From: Flammeovirga sp. OC4
Lineage (GTDB): Bacteria > Bacteroidota > Bacteroidia > Cytophagales > Flammeovirgaceae
Direction of reading: 5' to 3'
Length of the DNA: 64,000 nt
Assembly: GCF_000812565.1 (NCBI RefSeq)
Contig: NZ_JTAM01000061.1
Span: 1 to 64,000 of the forward strand
The notes under the pieces were generated by a model. That model ran no database searches. It worked only from the letters and a program-made list of their open reading frames with translations, and was not told the origin of the DNA. Positions 43,706-52,178 of the stretch are shown in pieces. The first letter of the stretch is position 1; every line of letters begins with the position of its first letter. The position numbers and the translations under genes are program-made.

Positions 43706-44593
43706 CTATCTACTTTCTACAGGAAGATTTAACTGATTGTTATAATTGATGGTATTCAATAAAAAGAATGCCCAGTTTTGCTCACTGTATTTATTAACAG
43801 AAGCCTCGTTTCCTTTCTTTAAATTAGAAACCAATTTTGCATCCTCATAAATCGATGAATCATACTCTCCATTAGACTGCTTATATGATTTTTGTGAAAT
43901 ATGGATTACTTCGTTCGTTCCATTATTTTTCACATAATAAGCATTTGGAACAAATTCCATCACAGCACCTTTATATCGATAACCTTGCTCTTTAATATCA
44001 AGGTTCACCTTTACTTGAGTTGATTTTGATTGAGGGTCAAAATATAAAGTCACATAATTACAGCCCATACACTCATAGTTTACGGCTTGTAAAAGTACTT
44101 CTTTTTCTTTCTTCCCTTTTTTGATCTTTACTTTCTCAAAATAAGTCACTTGGTTTTGAGCAAAACCTAATTTTTTCACTCCTGAAATATCTTTATCCCC
44201 AACATAATTAAGTGATTTATGCTGATCAGAAAGCTGTTCTACTGAAATTGTTTTTTCTCCTGTCAAAATTATAGACTTAATGTCCTCCAATTTCAATTTT
44301 ACTTTATCTCCAGTAAGCTGATCTTTCACATGAATCACTGTAATAAGGTTATTCGTTCCACCTTGAATAAACTTGATAGTGCCATAGATGTAATCTTCAT
44401 TTTCAGTCAGTACAGATACAGGTGAAGATAGCTTGATTTGATCCAGATCATTGATCACTGAGGGCATATCCTTCGGTAAAAAAGGATAGGTAGGGTTCTT
44501 TCTTGAAAGATCGATTTCTACTGGAATCAGTTGAGCATTTGCAGCAGAAGATATGAACAGTAAAAAGGTAAAATACAATAATGATTTTCTCAT
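43706..44593 (-). CDS. Exported protein of unknown function
   Basis: The 295-residue protein has a signal peptide (1-20, ending ANA). The rest is beta-rich, with a lysine-rich loop (KIKKGKKEKE, about 145) and one CMGC motif near 165, which may be a disulfide or redox/metal site. I do not recognise the family. It lies beyond the trp operon terminator and is the first gene in this direction after trpB. Nothing in its sequence links it to tryptophan. Confidence 0.65.
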   Translation of the reverse strand: MRKSLLYFTFLLFISSAANAQLIPVEIDLSRKNPTYPFLPKDMPSVINDLDQIKLSSPVSVLTENEDYIYGTIKFIQGGTNNLITVIHVKDQLTGDKVKLKLEDIKSIILTGEKTISVEQLSDQHKSLNYVGDKDISGVKKLGFAQNQVTYFEKVKIKKGKKEKEVLLQAVNYECMGCNYVTLYFDPQSKSTQVKVNLDIKEQGYRYKGAVMEFVPNAYYVKNNGTNEVIHISQKSYKQSNGEYDSSIYEDAKLVSNLKKGNEASVNKYSEQNWAFFLLNTINYNNQLNLPVESR

Positions 44594-44697
44594 TTTGGTT
44601 TTGATTTAGTAATTATGGATTAGTTTTAATAAGGATTTAAAACGCACCTTTTACTATTATGCTTTCCGTAATGAGATCATTTTTTTCCGAAAAAGAA

Positions 44698-44733
44698 TCA
44701 AAAAAGGCTAGTACCCATATCGAATACTAGCCT
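44698..44733 (-). terminator. Terminator of the trp operon, after trpB
   Basis: On the minus strand AGGCTAGTA pairs with TACTAGCCT (44705-44713 and 44725-44733) and is followed by U. Its position shows that trpB is the last gene, leaving no room for trpA. Confidence 0.85.
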
Positions 44734-44758
44734 AATAAATATCTATAGAATGGCGTTT

Positions 44759-45943
44759 CTAGTAGTTACCCCACTTGATGTATGTCTCCAAGTCTTTATC
44801 ACCTCTACCTGAAAGGTTCACGACTACTACATCATCTTTCTTGAAATCCATTTTTGCTAATGCCGCAAAAGCGTGTGCTGATTCTACAGCTGGAATTATA
44901 CCTTCCAAACGAGAAAGTTCTACACCTGCATTCATTGCTTCATCATCTGTCACATACTTGAACTGAGCTCTACCTGAATCAAACAAGAAAGCGTGAATTG
45001 GTCCAATACCAGGGTAATCCAAGCCCGCAGAAATAGAATAAGGCTCCACTACTTGACCGTCATCTGTCTGCATCAAAATGGTCTTACTACCATGCAATAC
45101 TCCTGGCTTCCCTAATGCAGTAGTTGCTGCTGATTCGCCAGAATCTACACCATGACCTGCCGCTTCAACCGCAACAAGGTTCACATCCAATTCATTTAAA
45201 TAATGATAGAATGCACCCGCAGCGTTACTTCCTCCACCAACACAAGCAATTACATGATCAGGGTTCTCTTTTCCCTCTTTCTCTTTTAATTGCTCCTTGA
45301 TTTCCTCAGAAATAACAGATTGGAATTTCGCCACCATATCAGGGTAAGGGTGAGGCCCTACAACTGAACCAATGATGTAGTGTGTTTCGTTTGGATTGTT
45401 GATCCAGTGACGCATCGCTTCGTTTGTCGCATCTTTCAAAGTCTTCGAACCACTTGTAGCAGGAATTACTTCCGCACCCAACAAACGCATACGCTCTACA
45501 TTTGGACGTTGACGAGCAATGTCAATTTCGCCCATGTACACGATACAATCCAATCCCATCAATGCACAAACTGTAGCAGTTGCCACACCATGTTGACCAG
45601 CACCTGTCTCTGCAATGATTTTCTTTTTATTTAGTCTTTTCGCTAAAAGAATCTGACCAATTGTATTGTTCACTTTGTGCGCTCCAGTATGGTTCAAATC
45701 CTCTCTTTTCAAATAGATCTTTGCTCCATATTTTTCTGAAAGCTTCTTTGCGTGATACAAAGGAGTAGGTCTACCAACATAATCTTTTAATAAACCATCA
45801 AACTCTTCCTTAAATTTTGGATCGGCCATCATCGCCTCATAATTATCCTTCAATTCTTTCACGTTTGGATAAAGCATCTCTGGGATATATGCCCCTCCAA
45901 ATTGGCCGTAATAGCCATTCTGATCTGGTTCTTGATATGTCAT
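44759..45943 (-). CDS. trpB: Tryptophan synthase beta chain
   Basis: The 394-residue protein is a class I Trp[16 protein letters not shown] at the start, the PLP-Lys motif [19 protein letters not shown] (Lys near 86), ETGAGQHG, and GSNAAGAFY in the phosphate loop. It joins indole and serine to tryptophan, normally in a complex with the alpha chain. Only 4 bp separate it from trpF, and a terminator follows, so it ends the operon. The alpha-chain gene (trpA), which usually comes next in Bacteroidota, is absent from this window. Confidence 0.96.
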   Translation of the reverse strand: MTYQEPDQNGYYGQFGGAYIPEMLYPNVKELKDNYEAMMADPKFKEEFDGLLKDYVGRPTPLYHAKKLSEKYGAKIYLKREDLNHTGAHKVNNTIGQILLAKRLNKKKIIAETGAGQHGVATATVCALMGLDCIVYMGEIDIARQRPNVERMRLLGAEVIPATSGSKTLKDATNEAMRHWINNPNETHYIIGSVVGPHPYPDMVAKFQSVISEEIKEQLKEKEGKENPDHVIACVGGGSNAAGAFYHYLNELDVNLVAVEAAGHGVDSGESAATTALGKPGVLHGSKTILMQTDDGQVVEPYSISAGLDYPGIGPIHAFLFDSGRAQFKYVTDDEAMNAGVELSRLEGIIPAVESAHAFAALAKMDFKKDDVVVVNLSGRGDKDLETYIKWGNY

Positions 45944-45947
45944 CGTA

Positions 45948-46619
45948 TTATTTGTTTTTATTGTTGATAGATTTCACCCAATCGCTTAATTCTGTTACCA
46001 TTGCAATATCTTTCATTGCCGGCTCAATTTCAAACTTACTATTGACATCTAGCCCTTTAAAGGGCAAATCTTCCAAAATAGTAAGGTCTTTTATGTTTTC
46101 TAAAGAAACACCTCCACTCAAGAAAAAAGGCTTTGTGGAAGAGTATTGTTTTAAAACTCCCCAATCAAATGTTCGCCCTGTCCCTCCGTGTTGTTTACTT
46201 TTTGTATCAAAGAGGAAAGCATCAATGTAAGGTTCATAAGGAGTCAAAGCAGAAAAATTAAACTCATCTTTAATTCCAAAAACCTTGAAGATTTCCAATC
46301 CTTCTTCTTTCAATTGTTTGGCTTCTTCAGGAGATTCACTTCCATGTAATTGAATAACATCAAAATGATACTTCTTCGCTGAAGCAAGAATATTCTCAAC
46401 CGTTTCATTCACAAATACTCCTACCCTTTTGGTTGAGCTGTTCCATTTTTGTTCTAAAAAAGAAACGTCTTCCCTTTCAATATATCTGCTTGACGGTGGA
46501 TACATAATAAAGCCTAAATAGTCAGGTTCCAATGTTAAAACATCAGAAATATTCTGCTTATCACGCATTCCGCAGACTTTCAATTTGACGATATTATGTT
46601 CCTCTTTGTCTGTTTTCAT
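45948..46619 (-). CDS. trpF: Phosphoribosylanthranilate isomerase
   Basis: The 223 residues show [14 protein letters not shown] (KxCGxxR loop with the catalytic Cys near 16), then [21 protein letters not shown] and the phosphate loop [12 protein letters not shown]. It is a single-domain TIM-barrel enzyme catalysing the Amadori step to CdRP. It lies 4 bp from trpB, with which it is cotranscribed, but is separated from trpC by two plus-strand genes. Its start is only 33 bp from the start of the divergent gene at 46653. It therefore needs either read-through from trpC or its own promoter; a weak TAAGTTTC lies just before the start. Confidence 0.94.
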   Translation of the reverse strand: MKTDKEEHNIVKLKVCGMRDKQNISDVLTLEPDYLGFIMYPPSSRYIEREDVSFLEQKWNSSTKRVGVFVNETVENILASAKKYHFDVIQLHGSESPEEAKQLKEEGLEIFKVFGIKDEFNFSALTPYEPYIDAFLFDTKSKQHGGTGRTFDWGVLKQYSSTKPFFLSGGVSLENIKDLTILEDLPFKGLDVNSKFEIEPAMKDIAMVTELSDWVKSINNKNK

Positions 46620-46652
46620 GATACGAAACTTATAACTTTTACTTTGTTAAAA

Positions 46653-47345
46653 ATGAAAACTCTAGCAAACTTCTTCATCCTATTATTTTTTATTCCTGTA
46701 TGTTATGTATCAGCTCAGGATAGTTCAACTCCTAAATTCACTTCAGACCATTCTTCTGTTGATAAGAAAACGGGTATTTATTCCTACATTGGAAATGTCC
46801 AAACTGAAATCAGTCATTTTTTAATTGAAAATGACAGTCTTGAATATAATGAGTTTGATGAAGTCATTACTTTTTATGCTTCAAAAGCACATCCAATCAA
46901 GATTATCGATCTCAATTTTGAATATGTAAAACCTATTTATCTTGATTCCACTTACAAACTAGACTTACTCGTCAACCCTGATATTGTTCCAGTAAAAGAA
47001 GTAATAGATATTAATTCACTAATACCTAAATATCCAATTACTGAATCAGACTCTTCAAATCTTAACTATGGTAAGAATAATCTTGCCCTCATCGGTAATG
47101 TTTCCATCACATTTGAAGAATTTATAATCAAAAGCGATCATATTGATCAAGATCTTTCAACTAATAACCTATTCATCCACGGTTCAAAAGATTCTCCGAT
47201 CACCATCCAAATCACCAACCCTAACAATATTCTTTCTTCAAATTCTAGCTCAATAGTAAATAAACTCTCTAAAAAAGGTGAATTTATCATTAAAAGTAAC
47301 CTCCTCTTTAAGGTCAAAGACAATAGATTGGATTTAATTCAATAA
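46653..47345 (+). CDS. Exported OstA/LptA-like protein
   Basis: Starting at MKTLANFFILLFF, a signal peptide (ending VSAQ), gives 230 residues. Two similar OstA-like units are visible: IYSYIGNVQTEISHFLIENDSLEYNEFDEVITFYASKA and LALIGNVSITFEEFIIKSDHIDQDLSTNNLFIHGSK. Each has the GNV...I.SD...Y/D...G pattern of the LPS-transport beta-jellyroll (LptA, OstA). LptA bridges the periplasm in LPS export. Whether this is the real LptA or a paralogue is unclear. It lies on the opposite strand inside the trp operon, with its partner 53 bp downstream. Confidence 0.7.
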   Translation: MKTLANFFILLFFIPVCYVSAQDSSTPKFTSDHSSVDKKTGIYSYIGNVQTEISHFLIENDSLEYNEFDEVITFYASKAHPIKIIDLNFEYVKPIYLDSTYKLDLLVNPDIVPVKEVIDINSLIPKYPITESDSSNLNYGKNNLALIGNVSITFEEFIIKSDHIDQDLSTNNLFIHGSKDSPITIQITNPNNILSSNSSSIVNKLSKKGEFIIKSNLLFKVKDNRLDLIQ

Positions 47346-47398
47346 GAAAATAGCCAAGATTTAGATATCTTTGTGCTTATAAATTCTTTTATTGAAAT

Positions 47399-47797
47399 AT
47401 GCTAAAATCAGCACTTTATTCTTGTCTCATATTACTTGTCATAAGCTGTAATCAACAATTCTATGATCGTGAAAGATCGCTAGAATACAGTGCTGATAAT
47501 GCTTACATAGATGCTCCAAACCGTTTATTGTGTCTAAGAGGAAAGGCTTACTTTATTGACCCCTCCATTGAAATCAAAGCGGATTCCATTGATATTCACC
47601 ATAAATCAGGGAAAGTAATTGTTTACGGAACTGAAAACACACCTGCCGAAATTTACATTAAACAAAGTGACGTCAAAGTCTTAGGTAAATATCAGGTTTC
47701 GGGTACTCGTGAAAAGTTTTTCAGAAACTTTGATTATTACCCTCAAATCAATCGAATCCGTTTTCATTCCGATAAGCAGAAATGGAAAATATTTTAA
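47399..47797 (+). CDS. OstA/LptA-like lipoprotein
   Basis: The 132 residues begin with a lipoprotein signal (LLVISCN, lipidated Cys near 17). One OstA-like unit follows: CLRGKAYFIDPSIEIKADSIDIHHKSGKVIVYGTENTPAEIY, matching the units of the upstream gene. A short basic tail ends the protein. The gene is converged upon by trpC with 7 bp between stops. The pair with the preceding gene suggests a joint envelope function, probably LPS transport, but the small size argues for an accessory role. It sits inside the trp operon on the other strand. Confidence 0.65.
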   Translation: MLKSALYSCLILLVISCNQQFYDRERSLEYSADNAYIDAPNRLLCLRGKAYFIDPSIEIKADSIDIHHKSGKVIVYGTENTPAEIYIKQSDVKVLGKYQVSGTREKFFRNFDYYPQINRIRFHSDKQKWKIF

Positions 47798-47804
47798 TGC
47801 GGAA

Positions 47805-48587
47805 TTACAGTTGTTTCATAAAATCAATGGCTGCTTTGGCAGGATCTTCCGTTTTCATGAAGTTCTCACCGATCAAGAAACCTTGATAACCGTATTTCTT
47901 TAATTCTTTGATATTTTCAATATTACTGATACCGCTTTCTGATACTTTTACGTACTCATTTGGAATCAATTCAGCCAACCTTTTTGACGTTTCAATACTT
48001 ACTTCAAAAGTCTTTAGGTTTCTGTTGTTCACCCCAATCAAGTCCATTTTATCACAAACATGAGCTTCTAATTCTTGCTCATCATGTACTTCCAAAAGAA
48101 TCTGCAAACCTAAGTTTCTTGCTACAGTAGCATAGTGCTTACTTTCTTCAGGAGTCAAACAAGAAGCAATCAAAAGAATAAAATCGGCACCTATTGATTT
48201 TGCTTCAATGATTTGATATTCGTCAACGATAAAATCCTTTCTGATAATTGGCACTGGAGAAACAGATCTTGCCGCCAATAAATCGTCCACTGTTCCACCA
48301 AAAAATTCTTGATCCGTTAAAACGGACATCGCAGAAGCACCTGCTTTATAATACCCTTCGGCTACATCTGAAACTTTGGCAGTTCCGTTGATTAAACCTT
48401 TTGAAGGCGACTGCCTTTTGAATTCGGCAATAATTCCAGATCTGTTCGGACTTGTGATCCATGATTTGGCAGAAACAGGTTCTTTGTCAAATAATGGTCT
48501 TCCTTCTAAATCTTGAACACTTAATAACTCTTTTCTTGCTGCTACTTCAATCTTTTTATGAGCAACAATTTTATCTAGAATTGTCAT
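47805..48587 (-). CDS. trpC: Indole-3-glycerol phosphate synthase
   Basis: The 260-residue protein starts MTILDKIVAHKKIEVAARKE. Marks are IIAEFKRQSPSKGLIN (EFKRxSPSxG, catalytic Lys near 56), VLTDQEFFGG, IIRKDFIVDEYQIIEA (second catalytic Lys), VGVNNRNLKTF and VSESGI. It closes the indole ring from CdRP. It is a single-function enzyme, not fused to trpF. It is separated from trpF by two plus-strand genes, unlike the usual contiguous order. Confidence 0.96.
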   Translation of the reverse strand: MTILDKIVAHKKIEVAARKELLSVQDLEGRPLFDKEPVSAKSWITSPNRSGIIAEFKRQSPSKGLINGTAKVSDVAEGYYKAGASAMSVLTDQEFFGGTVDDLLAARSVSPVPIIRKDFIVDEYQIIEAKSIGADFILLIASCLTPEESKHYATVARNLGLQILLEVHDEQELEAHVCDKMDLIGVNNRNLKTFEVSIETSKRLAELIPNEYVKVSESGISNIENIKELKKYGYQGFLIGENFMKTEDPAKAAIDFMKQL

Positions 48588-48616
48588 TTCTCTATTATTA
48601 TTTAGACGAATAGTCC

Positions 48617-49603
48617 TTATGAATTAATCAATTTCTTAAATGCATTCAGTGCCGCACCTGATTCCAATGATTCTTTGGCTTGGGCCACTCCTTCTTCAAA
48701 TGCTAAACCTTTACCTGTCGCAATTGCTACACCGGCATTGGCGAGTACTGCTTCTTTTTGAGGAAGTGTACCTTTGTTTTCCAATACATCAGTGAAAATC
48801 TTTGCCGACTCTGCAATGGTTCCTCCACCAAAAAGTGATTCTTTTGTTTGATAATGCAAACCTAAATCCTCTGGTTTTAATAGACGCTCACTTTCTTTTG
48901 TGATGATTTTGAATGGTGAAGTCAATGAGATTTCATCATACACATCCAATGAGTGAAGGATCGCAAATTGCTTATCAGTTTGTTGGTATAAGTACCCATA
49001 CAAACGAGCAATTTCTAAACTGAATACACCCACAATCTGCTTTTTCGGGAATGATGGATTTACCATTGGTCCCAACATATTGAAGAAAGTTTTTACACCT
49101 AATTCTCTACGGATAGGAGCCACATTTTTCATCGCTGGGTGAAACAATGGAGCATGAATAAAGCAGATCCCTGCCTCGTCTAAATTACGTCTTAATGTAT
49201 CGATATCATTCGTGAAATCATACCCGAAGTGAGCCATTAAGTTCGATGATCCACATACTGATGAAACACCATTGTTACCGTGCTTAGCCACATTTTGACC
49301 AGCACCTGCCACTATAAAAGAGGATAATGTAGAGATATTGAAGGTATCTTGACCATCACCACCTGTACCGCAAAGGTCCATCGCATCGTAGTCGTCCAAA
49401 TCAATTCTCAAGCACAATTCCAACATGGCATCTCTAAAACCAGTCAATTCTTCTACCGTAATACTACGCATAGAGTAGACTGTCAAGAAAGCGGCAATCT
49501 GACTAGGGTTGAATTCCCCTTGTGCCAATTTAGTAAGCGTTTCTTTTGCTTCTTGTTCCGTTAAAGAACCGTATTCAAAAAGTCTGTTTAATATCTTTTT
49601 CAT
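48617..49603 (-). CDS. trpD: Anthranilate phosphoribosyltransferase
   Basis: The 328-residue protein shows the PRPP site DLCGTGGDGQDTFNIST and the loop KHGNNGVSSVCGSSN (about 110-125), then GICFIHAPLFHPAMKNVAPIRRELGVKTFFNMLGP. It attaches the ribose phosphate from PRPP to anthranilate. It is not fused to trpG. Spacings of 29 bp to trpC and 14 bp from trpG show an operon. Confidence 0.96.
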   Translation of the reverse strand: MKKILNRLFEYGSLTEQEAKETLTKLAQGEFNPSQIAAFLTVYSMRSITVEELTGFRDAMLELCLRIDLDDYDAMDLCGTGGDGQDTFNISTLSSFIVAGAGQNVAKHGNNGVSSVCGSSNLMAHFGYDFTNDIDTLRRNLDEAGICFIHAPLFHPAMKNVAPIRRELGVKTFFNMLGPMVNPSFPKKQIVGVFSLEIARLYGYLYQQTDKQFAILHSLDVYDEISLTSPFKIITKESERLLKPEDLGLHYQTKESLFGGGTIAESAKIFTDVLENKGTLPQKEAVLANAGVAIATGKGLAFEEGVAQAKESLESGAALNAFKKLINS

Positions 49604-49617
49604 GGTTGTTTTATTAG

Positions 49618-50193
49618 TTAGCCTTGAATCCAGTTTTTAAGAATTTCCATGCCGTGTTCTGTCAATACAGATTCTGGGTGAAATTGTACACCTTGTACAT
49701 CAAATTCCTTATGTTGAACAGCCATCACAAATCCATTTTCATCACGAGCTGTTACTTTCAAAGGTGTTCCTGCTAAACTGTCAGACTGAATCACCCATGA
49801 ATGATAATGTCCAATTTTAAAAGTATTGGGTAAACCTTGGAATAATCTCGCATCTGGCGTGACCACTTGAGCGTTATCCTGTACACCATGTAGAGGATAA
49901 TTGTTTTCCAACGATGCTCCAAAAGCTTCACCAATGGCTTGATGTCCCAAACAAACGCCCAAAATACTTTTAGACGACGCGTATTCTTTAATCACCTCAG
50001 GCATAATTCCCGCTTCCGAAGGAATACCAGGACCTGGAGAAAGAAGGATCTTATCATATTTCTCAACTTCCTTCAAAGTGATCTTATCATTTCTATATAT
50101 ATCTACCGTCTGCCCTAATTCCCTTAAGTAATGTACTAGGTTGTACACAAACGAATCATAATTATCTATAACAAGTATTTTCATTGCCTTCAT
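49618..50193 (-). CDS. trpG: Anthranilate synthase glutamine amidotransferase component
   Basis: The 191-residue protein shows LVIDNYDSFVYNLVHYL, LLSPGPGIPSEAG, the nucleophile loop ILGVCLGHQAIGE with Cys near 83, and the Glu/His pair in VQFHPESV near 172. It frees ammonia from glutamine for TrpE. I chose the ATG at 50193 (MKAMKILV) because GGAAG lies about 10 nt upstream; a start at 50184 (MKILV) is also possible. It is 18 bp from trpE. Confidence 0.95.
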   Translation of the reverse strand: MKAMKILVIDNYDSFVYNLVHYLRELGQTVDIYRNDKITLKEVEKYDKILLSPGPGIPSEAGIMPEVIKEYASSKSILGVCLGHQAIGEAFGASLENNYPLHGVQDNAQVVTPDARLFQGLPNTFKIGHYHSWVIQSDSLAGTPLKVTARDENGFVMAVQHKEFDVQGVQFHPESVLTEHGMEILKNWIQG

Positions 50194-50211
50194 CAAATTT
50201 TCTTCCCTGTA

Positions 50212-51618
50212 TTATAGTTCTTCTGCCATATCCATTGCCTTACGCAATGCTGCTAATTTATTATGTACCTCCTGTAATTCACTTTCTTCAGAAGATTGAG
50301 CCACTACACCTGCACCTGCTCGATAATGTAATTGATTGTCCAAACTTAAGAATGAACGAATCATGATAGCATGGTTAAAGTCACCTTCAAAGCTCATAAA
50401 GCCAATTGCTCCACCGTAGAAGCTTCTTCTTACATTTTCGTATTTATCAATCAACTCCATGGCTTTGTATTTCGGTGACCCCGAAAGTGTTCCTGCAGGG
50501 AAAGTATCAGCAACCACTCTTAAAGGATCAGTTCCTTCAGACAATTGACCATTTACTTTAGAAACCAAATGAATCAAGTGAGAGTAATATTGAATTTCTT
50601 TGAATACTTCAACCTCTACATTATCGCCATTTCTACTCAAATCATTTCTCGCTAAATCAACAAGCATTACATGCTCTGAGTTCTCTTTTGGATCATCATA
50701 AAGCTTTTGAGCAATTTCTGCATCAGCTTTATCATTACCCGTACGTTTGAAAGTACCTGCGATAGGGTGAATCGTTGCTTTTTTATCTTTTACAATAATC
50801 TGAGCCTCTGGAGAAGAACCAAAGATTTTGTACGTACCGTAATCGAAATAGAATAAATAAGGAGAAGGGTTGATAGAACGTAATGCTCTGTAGACATTGA
50901 ACTCGTCTCCTTGGAAGTCTTGTTGGTATCTTCTTGAAAGTACAATTTGGAATACATCCCCTCTGAAACAGTGATCCTTTCCGCTTTTAAGCACTTTCAA
51001 AAATTCCTCATCGGTAAAGTTTGTTGTCTCCTCACCTGTTCTAGAGAAGTGGTAAGCAGGGAAGTTTTTACTTTTAATCAGAGACTTAATTTCTTCAATA
51101 TTGCTTTCTGACTCAGATCCTTCAGGAATGTGCTCAAAAATATGTAACTCATTCTTGAAGTGATTGATCGCAATCACATATCTAAATGCTTGATATCTGA
51201 TTTGAGGAATGTCTGTATCCGTTTTATCATCATCAAAAGTAATTTCCTCAAAAGACTGTACCGCATCATACGTCATGTAACCGAATAACCCATGAGAAGG
51301 GAATTTTTGATCTTCTTTTTGTTCGTATTCAAAAGATTTTGAAAAAACTAACAGTTCTTTTAATGCATCAGCATGTGTTGCTAATTCTCTTTTTTCCTCT
51401 TCTTTATTAGGATATTGAACTCTTAATAATTTATCCTGAACTGAAAATTCTGCGATGGGTTCACAGCAAATAAAAGAATAACTATTATCTGCTCCATGGT
51501 AATCAGAACTCTCTAATAATAAACTATTTGCGAATCTATCTCTTACTCTAAGATAGATGCTCACTGGTGTCACTGTGTCTGCCAGTAGTTGTGCATGTGT
51601 GTTATTAAATCGATACAT
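50212..51618 (-). CDS. trpE: Anthranilate synthase component I
   Basis: The 468-residue protein belongs to the chorismate-binding family: GDVFQIVLSRRY, SSPEAQIIVKD, HPIAGTFKRTGNDKADAE, EHVMLVDLARNDL, TFPAGTLSGSPKYKAMELI and a YYGGAIG-type motif. It makes anthranilate with TrpG. The N-terminal region carries the usual feedback-site residues (LLESS near 34-38), so inhibition by Trp is likely. It is the first structural gene of the operon. An attenuator precedes it. Confidence 0.95.
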   Translation of the reverse strand: MYRFNNTHAQLLADTVTPVSIYLRVRDRFANSLLLESSDYHGADNSYSFICCEPIAEFSVQDKLLRVQYPNKEEEKRELATHADALKELLVFSKSFEYEQKEDQKFPSHGLFGYMTYDAVQSFEEITFDDDKTDTDIPQIRYQAFRYVIAINHFKNELHIFEHIPEGSESESNIEEIKSLIKSKNFPAYHFSRTGEETTNFTDEEFLKVLKSGKDHCFRGDVFQIVLSRRYQQDFQGDEFNVYRALRSINPSPYLFYFDYGTYKIFGSSPEAQIIVKDKKATIHPIAGTFKRTGNDKADAEIAQKLYDDPKENSEHVMLVDLARNDLSRNGDNVEVEVFKEIQYYSHLIHLVSKVNGQLSEGTDPLRVVADTFPAGTLSGSPKYKAMELIDKYENVRRSFYGGAIGFMSFEGDFNHAIMIRSFLSLDNQLHYRAGAGVVAQSSEESELQEVHNKLAALRKAMDMAEEL

Positions 51619-51689
51619 GACGTAGTATATTAATTTTGTTTTTTAGGTACTCATTCCAATTTTTTCTTTGTTACCTTAAAATAAGGCAC

Positions 51690-51718
51690 AAAAAAAGCTC
51701 ACTGAGTGAACAGCGAGC
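51690..51718 (-). terminator. trp attenuator: terminator hairpin (segments 3:4)
   Basis: On the minus strand GCTCGCTG pairs with CAGTGAGC (51711-51718 with 51697-51704; one G-U), followed by seven U at 51690-51696. It lies 72-100 bp before trpE and after the leader peptide stop. The loop contains CACTCA, which can instead pair with TGAGTG of the upstream hairpin, the antiterminator. Confidence 0.88.
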
Positions 51719-51758
51719 CTTCAATATATATTTTAAAATAAAGCCTATACGCATCTGC

Positions 51759-51782
51759 CACTCAATTTGATTTAACTGAGTG
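51759..51782 (-). promoter_or_regulatory. trp attenuator: hairpin 1:2 overlapping the leader peptide end
   Basis: CACTCAGTT pairs with AATTGAGTG across a 6-nt loop (9 bp, one G-U). The first arm directly follows the Trp codons, so a ribosome stalled there would cover it. The freed second arm (TGAGTG-G-CAG) can then pair with CTG-TT-CACTCA of the terminator's left arm and loop. Confidence 0.8.
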
Positions 51783-51824
51783 CCACCACCATGACTTTAC
51801 GATATTTTCTACTGAATTTCTCAT
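51762..51824 (-). CDS. trpL: trp leader peptide with three consecutive Trp codons
   Basis: An open frame of 20 residues, MRNSVENIVKSWWWHSVKSN, runs from ATG at 51822-51824 to TGA at 51762-51764. The three adjacent TGG codons (51783-51791) sit immediately before the first arm of the 1:2 hairpin, the exact geometry for ribosome-mediated attenuation. It lies about 145 bp upstream of trpE, with a promoter match directly upstream. It is not similar to enterobacterial TrpL apart from the Trp run. Because chance of three Trp codons in such a place is very low, I consider it real. Confidence 0.88.
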   Translation of the reverse strand: MRNSVENIVKSWWWHSVKSN

Positions 51825-51831
51825 TTCGCAA

Positions 51832-51862
51832 TAAAACTATGAATTAAGAATGAAATTCACAA
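51832..51862 (-). promoter_or_regulatory. trp operon promoter
   Basis: On the minus strand TTG (51862-51860) is followed after 20 bp by TAGTTTTA (51839-51832), a 7/8 match to TAnnTTTG. Transcription would start within ~10 nt of the trpL start codon, leaving a short leader. Confidence 0.6.
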
Positions 51863-52150
51863 TTAAATATGAAATTTTATATAAATTATCTTTCATTAAG
51901 ATTTAAATCTTCTCCTAATTCAGAATAAAATAATGAAAATGAAAGGTTAAGACCAATGATTCAAAATAGTCTCTATTTACCCTTAAAACCTTTAATTTCA
52001 ACTATAGCTTTAGCTATTTCAGGGGAAGAAAAGTAAGCATAAGAACTTGGTGAGAAGCTTATGATTGTTATAATCCTCAAAAAACTATAAATAACTACAT
52101 TACTTTCTCGAATTAATTATTTTTAAATGCAATTTTAGATCTTTCTCTTG
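51863..52150. other. Intergenic region between the trp operon and the ABC genes
   Basis: A stretch of 288 bp between the two divergent promoters has no ORF with support. It contains the short palindrome ATAGCT-TT-AGCTAT near 52005-52020 and little else of note. Confidence 0.45.
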
Positions 52151-52171
52151 TATTTTTGCGACTCAATTGCA
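52151..52171 (+). promoter_or_regulatory. Promoter -7 element overlapped by a TGCRA-N5-TTGCA box
   Basis: TATTTTTG at 52151-52158 is a perfect -7 match upstream of the ABC ATPase gene. The near-palindrome TGCGA-CTCAA-TTGCA at 52157-52171 overlaps it. The same pattern occurs at 55143-55157 near the MerC gene. Repression by a zinc-sensing Fur-family regulator (Zur) would fit the genes, but is inferred. Confidence 0.5.
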
Positions 52172-52178
52172 TATAAAC

